Source: Zasmidium citrigriseum
Lineage: Eukaryota; Ascomycota; Dothideomycetes; Mycosphaerellales; Mycosphaerellaceae
Length of the DNA: 64,000 bases
Assembly: GCA_002786025.1 (NCBI GenBank)
Contig: NHNW01000036.1
Span: 186,001-250,000, forward strand
Direction: 5' to 3'
A program made the translations under genes and the position numbers. Shown piece after piece: positions 52,849 through 62,671 of the stretch. How positions within the stretch are numbered: the stretch's first letter is position 1; each line of letters begins with the position of its first letter. The notes under the pieces are model-generated. The model saw only the letters and a program-made list of their open reading frames with translations, had not been told where the DNA came from and did no database searches.

Positions 52849-53168
52849 GTTATGACCATCATGAATTGGCATTGAAAGACCGGGGGCGCATTGGAAGTGC
52901 TCTCGGGCATACATGAAGCATTACAGGGACTGTACAGTGATTTTGGGAGCCAGGGGCGTTACACGAGATGGGATCATGGCATAGACACTCGCAATTGGTA
53001 TGCTGGTGTCATGATGGCTACTCGCGTTGACTTGTATTAGTGCTTATACACGATCTTCCACTTTACAGTAGTGGCTCTTGGACAAGAAATATCCTGGCCG
53101 TCTTCATGGCCGTCTTTTCGCTCCTTTGGCCTTTCTACCTTGGCTGACATCGGTTCTGCTCCGCCATC
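52849..53168. other. 320-bp convergent spacer
   Basis: Between the 3' ends of two genes. Nothing else is seen. Confidence 0.45.
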
Positions 53169-54488
53169 TTACTTCTCGCTCTCCGCAACCTCCGCCGGGA
53201 CCCATCCTGCCAGTCCTCGTGATCCATGCTCGCGACTCTCGGCTCCAGCCACGTCCTTATCGTCAAGTTCAAAGCGAACGAACTGCGGCTTTGGCACTTC
53301 AGTGTACTTCTGCGTGGCTGGCTTGGTCTTTGGTTGAGCGGACTTTGCTTTCTGCTGAGTTGGCTTCTTCGCTCGCTTGGCCATGGTCTTCTTCTGCTGC
53401 AAGAACCAAGTCATGGTCTCCTGGTTCACAACAAAGTAACCGGTCTGCTCCATATTCTGCTTCATGTACTCGACGATCGTGTCGGCCGACCTATCCTCCT
53501 CTTCGACTGGCTCCTCTCGCATCGCCGCTTCTCCTGGCTTTGGACGTGGATTCCTGCTACGGCCACGGCGCTCCCAGATTTCGCTGTCGGCGTCGGTGTC
53601 CACTCTCGCAGATGTGTCCTTGTTCATGCGCCTGCCTCGCTCGACAACCTCATCGTCCTCATCGTCGCTTGCGGACTGGACTGGAGAGGCGGATCTCAAC
53701 TGCGGAATTCCGCGAGAGTTCATCAGCTTCTCCACATCCTTTGGCAAGCGGAACGGCAACGGAGGCATTGAGACGGTTCGCGGCGAAGAGCCCTCCGCCT
53801 GCACCTTGACCTTGCCGTAATCGACGCCCACATCGTCCTTCGCACTCTCCGTCGGTCGAGTCGCCATGACCTTCTCCAACTCAAACCACTTCATCAGCTG
53901 GACCTTCCTCTCCTCCACCTTGAGCACTTGCGCAATAATCGGATGCGGAGAACCACTCCGCTCGACCAGGCTCGGGCGCCGGTGGTTCCAATGTGCGTTC
54001 GGACCCTCCTCGCGGCGCTCAGTAGACTTCATGCGGCGGTATGGCAAATGCAAAGACGGCGCACGCTTTGGCTTGTTGTCATACATGCCCTCAGTCTGCT
54101 TGACGAGCTCCAGATTGCCTTCTGAGTTTGGTGTGGTGATCACGATGCTGGGCAGCACGATCGTGCCATCTGGAAGGCGAGATTCTGTGTTTGGGATTGT
54201 GTGAAGGGTTGATAGGCGGCGTCCGTAGGGGATTGGACCTGGTGGGTAGTCGGGTGGGAACCAGAGGATGTCGTTGCGCTTGCTCTTGCGGCGACGCATG
54301 GTGCGGTGTTGCTTGCGAGGTGGACTGTGTGGCTGAGGTTTGCGCCGGGGGATGCAGACGAATGTGAGGAGTGCGCCGACGATGATGACCGTGCCGAGAA
54401 TTGTCATACGGCGATGGGATTGGAAGTATGGCATTGATGTCCGTCGTGGGTTGGAGGGAAGGGTGCGGCGTTGCGATGGAAACTGCAT
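53169..54488 (-). CDS. single-pass membrane protein, uncharacterised, 439 aa
   Basis: Single exon. A basic N-terminus precedes one transmembrane helix (about residues 29-46, MTILGTVIIVGALLTFVCI), then a long charged region. A recognisable block is NDILWFPPDYPPGPIPYGRR. Near the C-terminus are RSADTIVEYMKQNMEQTGYFVV and a Lys/Gln-rich stretch. No catalytic motif. It shares a 380-bp divergent upstream region with the RING-H2 gene. Confidence 0.7.
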   Translation of the reverse strand: MQFPSQRRTLPSNPRRTSMPYFQSHRRMTILGTVIIVGALLTFVCIPRRKPQPHSPPRKQHRTMRRRKSKRNDILWFPPDYPPGPIPYGRRLSTLHTIPNTESRLPDGTIVLPSIVITTPNSEGNLELVKQTEGMYDNKPKRAPSLHLPYRRMKSTERREEGPNAHWNHRRPSLVERSGSPHPIIAQVLKVEERKVQLMKWFELEKVMATRPTESAKDDVGVDYGKVKVQAEGSSPRTVSMPPLPFRLPKDVEKLMNSRGIPQLRSASPVQSASDDEDDEVVERGRRMNKDTSARVDTDADSEIWERRGRSRNPRPKPGEAAMREEPVEEEDRSADTIVEYMKQNMEQTGYFVVNQETMTWFLQQKKTMAKRAKKPTQQKAKSAQPKTKPATQKYTEVPKPQFVRFELDDKDVAGAESREHGSRGLAGWVPAEVAESEK

Positions 54489-54870
54489 TGCTCAGCGTGG
54501 GTGGCCCGTGCGCAAGGAGCGTGATCAGCGGGGTGAGTGAATGTTCGCTTGAGGGGCGTGTTTACCTTCGAAGCCGCACGACGCGGACTTGGAACGCCTC
54601 CTGCGACACGACCTTGAAGATCTGAATTGAGAGAACCGACTTACAATCGCTTTGTCTGGTTTCGTGCTTTGTTGTGTCTTTATCGCTCATCGCCCTTACA
54701 ACGCCTTGAGCATCCGACGCTCGCTTCACGCGAGGGCAGTCGCGGCGACTCAAGAACTTCCCAGATCACTGGTATGTATCTGGACCATCTTTTTCAATTC
54801 AAAGCAACTGACAGATCGCCAGCGAAGAGCGCGAACCCTCTTACAAGCACACATCATCCACACCGTCGAC
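54489..54870. promoter_or_regulatory. divergent promoter and 5' leader of the RING-H2 gene
   Basis: A 382-bp spacer. A 5' leader intron is likely, starting at GTATGT (about 54772) and ending at a CAG near 54822 or 54834. The RING gene frame is open upstream of ATG 54871 to about 54652, so a longer protein is possible, but the extra residues look non-coding. Confidence 0.4.
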
Positions 54871-55704
54871 ATGAGTCGCAGAAGCGACAACGGTCGATAC
54901 CTGACCGATACTGAATGGCGTTGCCTGGACCTCACGACCGATCAGCACCTCAACCAGGTCTGCAACATGCCAACTTCACCTCGCCAGCAATCGGCAGACC
55001 GTCACTTCGAGTGGGCCGACTGCGAGCTCGAACAACCTGACCATTGGGCTGCCCGTCTCGCCATACGTCAGGCATCCCTGCGCATCCTACAAGAAGCCAC
55101 AGCAAGACGTCTCCAGGCGCCCTCGGAAGATGTGTTCTACCTCCAAATGCTGCAAGACAACGAACCTCGGACAGCTCGACGTCTTCGAGCAACCCCTGAG
55201 GACGTGCTCTATCTCCAAATGCTTCAAGCACACGAGCCACAGACCGAGCCATCCAGCGAAAATCCCACGTCTGATGAAGCGAGCGAGCTCTCCTCGAATT
55301 CTTCAATCTCATCGCCAACGGACGAAGAGACAGACGAGGCCATCCGCGCCTTTGGCCGTGCCTTCAATCAACTCCGCCAGCTCTCCCACGCCGTCCAGGA
55401 AGCAGCGGGCGCTCGCCTGGACAGCGACGGCCAGCTCCAGTACCGCTTCTCATCCCGCTTCAGTATTATCACCACCTCTGTTCCGCGCTCGCCCGTCACT
55501 CCACGTCCACCGCGCGAACCTCTTCCGACGAGGATTGCTGCTGCTGAGAGCGAGGACTGTTGGATCTGTCTCGACTCGACTGCGGACATGGAGGTGTCGG
55601 ATCTGCCATGTGGACATTGGTTTCATACCAAATGTGTCAACAAATGGTTGGATGAGCATTCGGAGAACATGACGTGCCCGATGTGCCGGGCTGAGCTGAA
55701 GTGA
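54871..55704 (+). CDS. RING-H2 finger protein (putative E3 ubiquitin ligase), 277 aa
   Basis: The C-terminal RING-H2 (last about 50 residues) is complete: CWIC, LPCGHWFHTKC, W-L, CPMC. It would recruit an E2 and ubiquitinate an unknown target. Residues about 75-130 hold an internal duplication of the type RRL-x-A-x2-EDV-x-YLQMLQ-x2-EP. A Ser/acidic linker and a helix (DEAIRAFGRAFNQLRQL) precede the RING. No membrane segment. Length and layout fit small soluble fungal RING-H2 proteins. Confidence 0.85.
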   Translation: MSRRSDNGRYLTDTEWRCLDLTTDQHLNQVCNMPTSPRQQSADRHFEWADCELEQPDHWAARLAIRQASLRILQEATARRLQAPSEDVFYLQMLQDNEPRTARRLRATPEDVLYLQMLQAHEPQTEPSSENPTSDEASELSSNSSISSPTDEETDEAIRAFGRAFNQLRQLSHAVQEAAGARLDSDGQLQYRFSSRFSIITTSVPRSPVTPRPPREPLPTRIAAAESEDCWICLDSTADMEVSDLPCGHWFHTKCVNKWLDEHSENMTCPMCRAELK

Positions 55705-56880
55705 GGCAAGGCAAGGGTGGTATGGTGATGGGGCGGGTTTTTCTTTCTACTTTGGGCACAGGGTGCTTCTCTTCTTTTGGATCGGCTTCGAAATGCAAAG
55801 CCGCTGGAGGGGGTTAGCAATACCGTTTACGGGACTCGGAACTAATTGAATGATGGTGTAAGGATGTCGCGGGACTGGAGAGCGGGAGTTGTATCAATGC
55901 TTGCAGGCAGATGAGACGTGGGCGTGGGATTGGCAACAGTGCGACTTCGAAAGCACGACATACACATAGTGTCAACGGTTGAAGTCAATTGCATTTCGAT
56001 TTCTCCTAGTATCGACATCAATTGGGTATCAATTGTCATTGTAACTTCCTACGAAGGTGCAAGGTGCCAAAAGTCGTTCATTGAAAGGCGGTGTAGCGTT
56101 CAGCAATAAGCTGATCTAGGCTACAGTCAATGAGATTGATACAACCCGAGCGAGTCGAGGATACTACTGGCTGAATGTTTGATCATTGAGGATGCTCGAA
56201 CAGGGTTGGTGGATTCCCTGGCACCAGAGGTCTCCCCGAACTTTGCCCCTAAGTCTAGGGGACTCGACCCTGTTCCAGTATAAAGCAGGGTCGTTTGAAA
56301 GTGCAACTAGATGCAAAAGCATTCTCTGCTTGCTTCAACTCTGAAAAGATGTCTCTAGAAACTCTTAGAACCTTTGCGTTCTCCCAATTGCCCCCCTTTT
56401 CTTGCAGACCTAGGACTAAGCCGACAAAGACCGACCTGTTTGCCCCGATGTTCAACCTTAGAGGCTCTTTAAGCCAATGACAAGAGTTTCACTCACTGCA
56501 GTGACGCAATAATTGCGTTTTTGTGCTGGCTTTCTTCTGAATTCGGCAGGAGCAGATTTGATTAGCCAAAGTAGCACACACGAGCTCAGGGTACTTAAGG
56601 CCGCTCTCCTCCCACCCCAATTCTGAATGTTCCAACTTCGTCCAGTACTCTTTTTGTGAGTACAACACACACTCAACTTGATGCATGCTCGACTGACTTA
56701 CTTACTTCCATATTAGGCAGTCACAGTAGCGCCTTGGCATCCACGTGCAAGCAAAACATTCACACTGCTATACGACAAGTCACTTTCACCTCCTATAACA
56801 CTTCAACAACACCGCAGCAGGTATGTTTCACCCTACACATGACACATTGACTTAGTATACTAATACATCTCAAGTTAGCC
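55705..56880. promoter_or_regulatory. 1.2-kb upstream region of family member C with leader introns
   Basis: Contains the three-hairpin cluster (56201-56293, with TATAAA at 56279-56284 in a loop) and two likely 5' leader introns of gene C: 56656-56716 (GTGAGT...ATTAG) and 56821-56878 (GTATGT, branch TACTAATA, TTAG), the latter ending two bases before the ATG. ORFs of about 60 codons on both strands (56255-56455 minus, 56295-56480 plus) have no motif. Confidence 0.5.
56201..56293. repeat. cluster of three perfect inverted repeats
   Basis: CAGGG/CCCTG (56201-56205 with 56216-56220, 10-nt loop); CCCCTA/TAGGGG (56246-56251 with 56256-56261, 4-nt loop); CGACCCTG/CAGGGTCG (56265-56272 with 56286-56293, 13-nt loop containing TATAAA). 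The first and third can also pair with each other (CAGGGT with ACCCTG), allowing alternative structures. Confidence 0.5.
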
Positions 56881-58152
56881 ATGTCTTCCCCAACCACTAC
56901 CGCCTCGCCAGACTGCAAGACCGCCTTCACCCGGCAACCCATCCTCACGCTATCTGGCTCCACTTCTCCTGTTTCTGGCCTGTTCTCCGTCGAGACACTC
57001 TCGACTGAGCTATCTGAAGAGGCTATGGCCCGTCTTGGCAGCATCGACGAGGAGAGCGATGCTGAGGCTCACTCATCCTCTCCTCCCGACTTCACCGGCC
57101 GTCTCATCCTGATCTTCTGGCAAGATGAGCCAGTCATCTACAGCGCTTCCTTCGGCTCTTCTGGTTGTGTGTTCTCTCCTGCGTCCCTCGGCGACAAGTT
57201 CCTCCCGACCGAGCCAGCCATCCTCATCGACCCGCGATGCTTGAGCGGCCCGGCCTCTCGCATCGACTTCGACACGGGCGTGATCTCTCCCCACTCCGCT
57301 CCCGAGGCCACTGATGCGAGCCATACCACCTCGCACAAGAAGTCGAGTGGTACCATCCAGCACTCCTCCGCGGCTGGTGGTAAGGGCAACGGTGGCAGCG
57401 GGGGCGACAAGTCGGGTGGAGACAAGACTCCTGGTGGCAGCAAGGGCTCTGGTGGTAAGGGCGACCATCCCAGCTCCCACGTCTCCTACAACGCTGGCAT
57501 CTCTTCTGCCATTGATGGCCTGGTTGAACTGCCTCAGATGGTGATCGGGGCGGTTGAGTTCCTTACCTACTTCCCGCGGCATACCCAGTGGCCGACCATC
57601 ATCTTCCGGCTGTACCGCAACGGCTGGTCGACTGGTGCCATGGCCAAGGCCATGTTGCACGCCCGCGGTACTCTCGACAGGGCAGAGTGGGACCGTAGGA
57701 ACGGAGCCCTACGACACCAGCTCCGCACGGCCGTACGTAACAAGTACGGCGCGAACGCCAAGGCCTCCGAGTTGTCGACTCAAGGCCATCCTGACTTTAT
57801 TCCCTTCTCCGCCCACCCATCAGGTAACAACGTTGACCTTTACGACGTCCGTTGCCCGATCGAGCCGAGCGGCGACACCTACGAGCCGCCACGAAACCTC
57901 AACGCCCTCGTCGAACCAGCCCGCCTCCAAGACGTCATCAACGGCGTCGTCAACTGGCCAACCGGCAACGATGCTGGCCAGCTCACGCATGCCTTGAGGT
58001 ATGCTCAGCAGAACGGCTTGTTGGGCCAGACGACGAGAGACCTGCCAGCCATCATCATGGCGCAGAACCTGGCTGTGGCGGCTGATGCCTCTGGGACCGA
58101 CTGGGATTTGAGGGCCGTCGAGCGGCTCAACAACGCTGTGGCAAACCCGTGA
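56881..58152 (+). CDS. paralogous family member C, uncharacterised, 423 aa
   Basis: A single coding exon behind two leader introns. The N-terminal 150 residues are Ser/Thr/Pro- and acid-rich; a Gly/Lys/Ser-rich flexible segment follows (about 165-205). The C-terminal module is a diverged copy of that in A and B: GAVEFLTYFPRH, WPTIIFRLYRNGWSTGAMAKAML, WDRRNGALRHQL, then NWPTGNDAGQLTHALRYAQQNGL. The RNG, WP-x2-ND and LT-x2-L-x-YA-x2-N positions are kept, while DLTAD and LDLD are not. Function unknown. Confidence 0.8.
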   Translation: MSSPTTTASPDCKTAFTRQPILTLSGSTSPVSGLFSVETLSTELSEEAMARLGSIDEESDAEAHSSSPPDFTGRLILIFWQDEPVIYSASFGSSGCVFSPASLGDKFLPTEPAILIDPRCLSGPASRIDFDTGVISPHSAPEATDASHTTSHKKSSGTIQHSSAAGGKGNGGSGGDKSGGDKTPGGSKGSGGKGDHPSSHVSYNAGISSAIDGLVELPQMVIGAVEFLTYFPRHTQWPTIIFRLYRNGWSTGAMAKAMLHARGTLDRAEWDRRNGALRHQLRTAVRNKYGANAKASELSTQGHPDFIPFSAHPSGNNVDLYDVRCPIEPSGDTYEPPRNLNALVEPARLQDVINGVVNWPTGNDAGQLTHALRYAQQNGLLGQTTRDLPAIIMAQNLAVAADASGTDWDLRAVERLNNAVANP

Positions 58153-58503
58153 GTGGGTGTTGTTGACTGAGCAGGCGGTAGCTCGTATCAGATCGAAGAG
58201 AGGTGGTGAGACTGAGATGGTTGTTTCTTTTTTGTTGCTTGCAGCGCTGGCGTTTCTGGTTTGGCTTGAGATACCCAAGGCGAGCATTGTCTTTTGGTTT
58301 GTTCTGTATTGTAGCATGTGTCGAATCGAGAAGTCGACTACAATCCCAAACTTTCCATTCCATTCTCAAAAGTCTATCAAAACAATTTTGGTATCATCCG
58401 AATCCTCCCTCAATCTAATATCCATCCATGACACATTACATCATCATAAATCATACAACATCAAGTCAAAGTTCCCTCCAACGCCCGCAAGTCTCAAGAT
58501 GCA
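58153..58503. other. 351-bp convergent spacer
   Basis: Between gene C and the glucanase 3' ends. AT-rich second half, consistent with 3' UTRs. No gene. Confidence 0.45.
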
Positions 58504-59916
58504 TCATGATCCTCCCACAATAATCGTAAAAAGCGTCGGGTTCGGACTCGCCACAAGTCCACTCTGATCCTGCTGTTCGCTCGGGGTCACATCATCGTAT
58601 GAAAATGCATAACCCCTTCCGTCGACTTCGATCTCGTGTACCAACTTTGAGTACCAGTTTCTCGGCCTCGTGGTTGGAGCACGATTCAGGTCGTTGATGT
58701 AGTACCTGGCTGGCGGCAGGCTGGGCTGCACATTCCCTCCAGGGATCAACAATGTCGCTCGGTTGAAGGCCGCACAGAGACGAGGGACGACGGCGAGATG
58801 GACGCCGTTGTCGCCCTGCTGGATGGCGAAGGGGCCACTGTTGCAACCGAAGATGTCGCGGTTGTTGGGTTTGGCGTAGCCACGATTGTCGCCGGCGCAT
58901 TGCAAGAGTTCGCCTTTCACGCGGCAGGTGACATTGCCGGGAGCGGTCTGGGTGTTGATGATGAGGTCTCGAGTACGGTAGTAGTTCCAGACGTCGTTGA
59001 CGTATTTGGCGTAGTAGGTTCCGAAGGGATTCGGTTGGTTGGCGGGGAGGTTAGATGGGGAGAGGACTCGGACGAGCTGTCTGGCGGCATTGTAGACACA
59101 GAGGTCGCTCCATCCCCGCCCATCTTTGGCTTGTTGGGCCTTAAGTCGGTTGCAGAGCACATCGGCGGCGTTTGCCGGGGTTCCTTGGATCGACTGAACG
59201 TTGTTGCTATTGTCTTTGAGCTTGATACCCAAAGGCAGGCCAACAAAGTCGACGGCAGTGATGTCGGCGTAGATTCCAAGTTGTTGGTTCCAGGTCAACT
59301 CTGCAAAGGCGTAGTTGACTTCGGCACTCGGGTCGTTGGGGTTAGCAGCTGATGGTTGTACAAGACCAGGGCCATTTGGAGTCGCAACAACAAAGAACTG
59401 CAGTCCACCAACGGCAATCCAGACTCTTCCGCTGATGAGCCATCCAGGTAATGTCAGCGGTAAAGTCGAGTTCGGCGGTCCAAGAGGAATGGCAACGTTG
59501 TCACCGATCGGCTGAGGCGTTGAGGCAGCAGTCGTAGGGTATGCCCAATTGCCATCTTTACCGAGCATGACAAGCGCTCCATTGGTGTCTAGTCCTGATA
59601 TGTATATCTTGATGTCGTTGCTATTCCATCTGTTGACGATGTTGATAGGCAGATTCCCTGTTGCCGCTACTCTGACCGATGTCAAGTTCGTTCCGTTCGA
59701 TGCTGTCGCATTAGTCGCAAAGATGTTGGCTGTCGAGTGAGTGGTGGTTTCGGTATCGTTGTGGTAGTAATCCCAGGTCGTCGCATTCAAGGTGTTCTCC
59801 TTCCTGATCCAGATGTCTGTCGTTTGTAGGCCGTCGTGTACTATGAGCGGGACGGAGGATGCGAGGTCGAGTAGTGGTAGTAGGAGGGCGAGTCGGAGTG
59901 GATTTGATAAGTGCAT
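58504..59916 (-). CDS. secreted beta-1,3-glucanase, GH64 family, 470 aa
   Basis: Single exon. Signal peptide MHLSNPLRLALLLPLLDLASS, starting at ATG 59916 (the frame upstream has only TTG). The mature protein shows the GH64 (thaumatin-like fold) pattern: NIVNRWNSNDIKIYISGLD, WAYPTT, IPLGPPNSTLPLTLPGWLISGRVWIAVG is spread over about residues 90-165, then NYAFAELTWNQQLGIYADITAVDFVGLPL with the usual catalytic acidic residues, and LCNRLKAQ. Several N-glycosylation sites. It would hydrolyse beta-1,3-glucan in own or foreign cell walls. Confidence 0.88.
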   Translation of the reverse strand: MHLSNPLRLALLLPLLDLASSVPLIVHDGLQTTDIWIRKENTLNATTWDYYHNDTETTTHSTANIFATNATASNGTNLTSVRVAATGNLPINIVNRWNSNDIKIYISGLDTNGALVMLGKDGNWAYPTTAASTPQPIGDNVAIPLGPPNSTLPLTLPGWLISGRVWIAVGGLQFFVVATPNGPGLVQPSAANPNDPSAEVNYAFAELTWNQQLGIYADITAVDFVGLPLGIKLKDNSNNVQSIQGTPANAADVLCNRLKAQQAKDGRGWSDLCVYNAARQLVRVLSPSNLPANQPNPFGTYYAKYVNDVWNYYRTRDLIINTQTAPGNVTCRVKGELLQCAGDNRGYAKPNNRDIFGCNSGPFAIQQGDNGVHLAVVPRLCAAFNRATLLIPGGNVQPSLPPARYYINDLNRAPTTRPRNWYSKLVHEIEVDGRGYAFSYDDVTPSEQQDQSGLVASPNPTLFTIIVGGS

Positions 59917-61780
59917 CGTTAGCAATATGCTCTGCAGAGAGAAACGGTATCAGGTATACTGACGATCACTCAGTCCTGGCTCACGGCATGCGTCCTTATA
60001 CTTGGTCTTCGAGTAGGGCTAAGGTGGTGGTCAAGTAGATGGCAGGAGTATCAATTGGCTGTGCAGAGTACGATAGAAGTCGGTGGTGCAGTTGGGTGGC
60101 TTGCGCAGCGAAGTAGAACCAAATTCATGAGAAAGAAAGGCAGGCAAGAAGAGGTTTGCACAGCTTGTTGATGCCAACGTGCTGAATCCACCTTTCCAAG
60201 ACACCAAGAAGATGCTCTCACTGCTGCCGGAGCAGCTGTTGGTTTCTGCGGTGCCTTGTACGGTGGTAGCGCTTGTAAGGCCCATCAGCAAGTGGAGATC
60301 CGGAAGATGAATGCAACTCTTGCGCAAGCGCCAAAGGTACAACAGACGTCAAGGAGACACCAACCCAGCTTACACCGAGGCAAGACCGTCTTAACCAGCC
60401 AGAGTAAGGCGTTGGGATATAACAGTCGTGAGCCGCAGGACGCATGGCAGCCTCGCGGGCGGGAAGGAGGCCCAGTGGCTGACGGTTCTGGATGAACTCC
60501 ATCGTTCTGGAGCACGAATGTGCAAGCCCAGCCGCTGCGCCGAAGCAGGATGTCTCGACGTTGGCACAAGAAAAGAACCAGGGCGGGAGCCATGCGCCAA
60601 ACCTGTGGGGCTGGACAAACTTGCCATCCATGGATTCAATCCGGTTGGGTGGGCGAACTGATGTTGGCCGAAAAGGAAATATCAAAACACACGATCAACT
60701 TCCTGCGAACATGGCAACGTGAGGTCCTGTTGGCCCCATCTGTCCCGCACACGGCCTATGTGTCTTTGCACTGCACGCTTGGGGTTAGGCGTGCAAAGCG
60801 GACTCCAGCTGGGCTGAAGTCAATTGAGCCGCAGGGCATGCGAGCAATGCCCGCGGACAGTCGTCCAGACAAACAAACAGTTCTCCAGAATCTTCGATTG
60901 CTGTTTGTTTTTCTGGTACTGGGAGAACTGGTGGCGTAGATTAGAAGCTCGTCTGCTGGTACGTCGTCGGAGAATTGATCGGTACAAAGGCGAGGCGATT
61001 GCGCCAGATCCATGGCACACGTGCCTTTGACCGTTGAGTTCCAGGTAAATTTGATACACCCCAGCGCGCATCGCCGTGCGAACGTCTCGGAAACGCGGCG
61101 ACAAGACGCGTTGCTGTCGCAAGATGCGGCGGCAGGTTGCAATCGTCAACGCAGCGCCACGGCGTTGTTCTTCTTGCGATGCGGTGGCGTCCAGATCATC
61201 TTTTGCTTTTCGCGTCCTCTCGTTGGCCTGACGACGGGGATTCGCAATCTCACGCATCCTGCGGCGGCAACAGTCTCCGTGTCATCGAAATTTTGCGCCC
61301 TGCGGATATTGCACATCGTCGTTGTGCATCCTCTTGGGCGTGGCAGTAGGGAAGATGGCGTGGTGAGAAGAGGAAGAAGAAGAAAGTGAAACGAAGAGGT
61401 GAGGTGTGTCTCTGAAACCAGGGTGTCCCTGCCTCGTATTCCGGCTGAACGAATATCCGGGCCGAGTAGTGGCTGACATCTGGCCACCTCATCATCCAAC
61501 TTTGACCTTTCTCGACACAATCTTCAATCTCGCACATGCATCCATGCAATGCGAGTGTGCTCAAGACGATGTACGCGGAAAATCCTCCTTGAATCGACCT
61601 GTGCCACTTGATGTCGTATATCACCCCACCCTCTGCTCGGGAATTTGAACACCTTTTACTAGTCAAGGTTAGAGCTTCTCAATCCTATCCATGAGCTGAC
61701 TGTATTGAATTCGAGGAATTCAAGTTCAGAACTTTTGTTTCCTACCTACTCGATCACAGGTCAGAGATCTGACTTCAAAA
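59917..61780. other. 1.9 kb with no supported gene
   Basis: Several ORFs of 70-155 codons on both strands (for example 60218-60685 minus, 60520-60939 plus, 60820-61257 minus) overlap each other, and none shows a domain, a clean splice pattern or a consistent codon bias. I see no transposon motif, terminal repeat or tandem repeat. A decayed gene or an lncRNA is possible. Confidence 0.45.
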
Positions 61781-62605
61781 ATGCCGGAACTCGAAGTCCC
61801 AGGAGCCACGCTCCACTACCAGGTATCCGGACAAGGACCGCTCCTGCTCACCATCTCTGGCGCTGACGGCAGCGTCGAGATCTGGCACCCAGTGACCCAA
61901 CATCTGAAGGACATCATCACAATCGTGTCCTACGACCGACGGGGCTTCTCACGCAGCGTCCTGTCCGGAGCCCAAGACTACGAGCACAGGCTGGACCGAG
62001 ACGCAGACGACGCCGCTGCCCTCATCAAGCATGTCTCGCCAGATCAACCCGTGACAGTACTTGGCAGCTCTTCAGGAGGCATTGTGACCATGCAGCTCCT
62101 CCTTCGACACCCTGACCTCATCAAGATAGCCGTCCTCCACGAGCCTCCCGCGAACCAGCTGAATCCGGACTATCCCGAAATCAAAAAACTAATCCAAGAC
62201 ATCTACAACACCTATCGTCGCTCGGGAGTTCCGCCAGCCATCGAGAAATTCTGCGATTACGGACAGCTTGACGACGCAGAGCGAGCAGGTTTCATGCATG
62301 CCACCGACCCTCGCTCTGGGCCCTATGTCTTCAGCAATGTGATGTATTGGTTTGAGAGGGAGTTTCATTACACTGATGTCGAGTTCAAGCCTGAGATGTT
62401 TGAGCCATATCAGTCGAAGATGCTCTTACTGGGCGGACAACTCACGAATAAACAGGCATTTCATTTCCGGGCGACTGAGAATCTTGCGAAGGGTTTGGGA
62501 TTGCCCCTGCCTTTGATGCCTGGAGGTCATCTCGGGTACGCTTCGCATTCGGAGCAGTTTGCGAAAGACTTCATGGTTGCACTGAAGGAAAAGAACAGCG
62601 CTTAA
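61781..62605 (+). CDS. alpha/beta hydrolase, 274 aa
   Basis: Single exon, complete fold. First strands GATLHYQVSGQGPLLLTISG; the GxSxG nucleophile elbow is VLGSSSGGIVTM (Ser near residue 95); catalytic His in PGGHLGYASHS. The acid residue probably lies in the region before LLLGGQ. No signal peptide, so cytosolic. Fungal relatives act on esters, epoxides or lactones; substrate unknown. Convergent with the permease gene at 62672. Confidence 0.88.
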   Translation: MPELEVPGATLHYQVSGQGPLLLTISGADGSVEIWHPVTQHLKDIITIVSYDRRGFSRSVLSGAQDYEHRLDRDADDAAALIKHVSPDQPVTVLGSSSGGIVTMQLLLRHPDLIKIAVLHEPPANQLNPDYPEIKKLIQDIYNTYRRSGVPPAIEKFCDYGQLDDAERAGFMHATDPRSGPYVFSNVMYWFEREFHYTDVEFKPEMFEPYQSKMLLLGGQLTNKQAFHFRATENLAKGLGLPLPLMPGGHLGYASHSEQFAKDFMVALKEKNSA

Positions 62606-62671
62606 ACGAAGATTAAGACGACATGCAACAACGTATCATCAATGTGAGACTTTCGGAAGTCATCGATTCAT

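Noticed and set aside
60218..61257. Several 100-155-codon ORFs on both strands
   Set aside because: They overlap each other, have no shared motif or codon bias, and no family is recognised. Reported only as an empty region.
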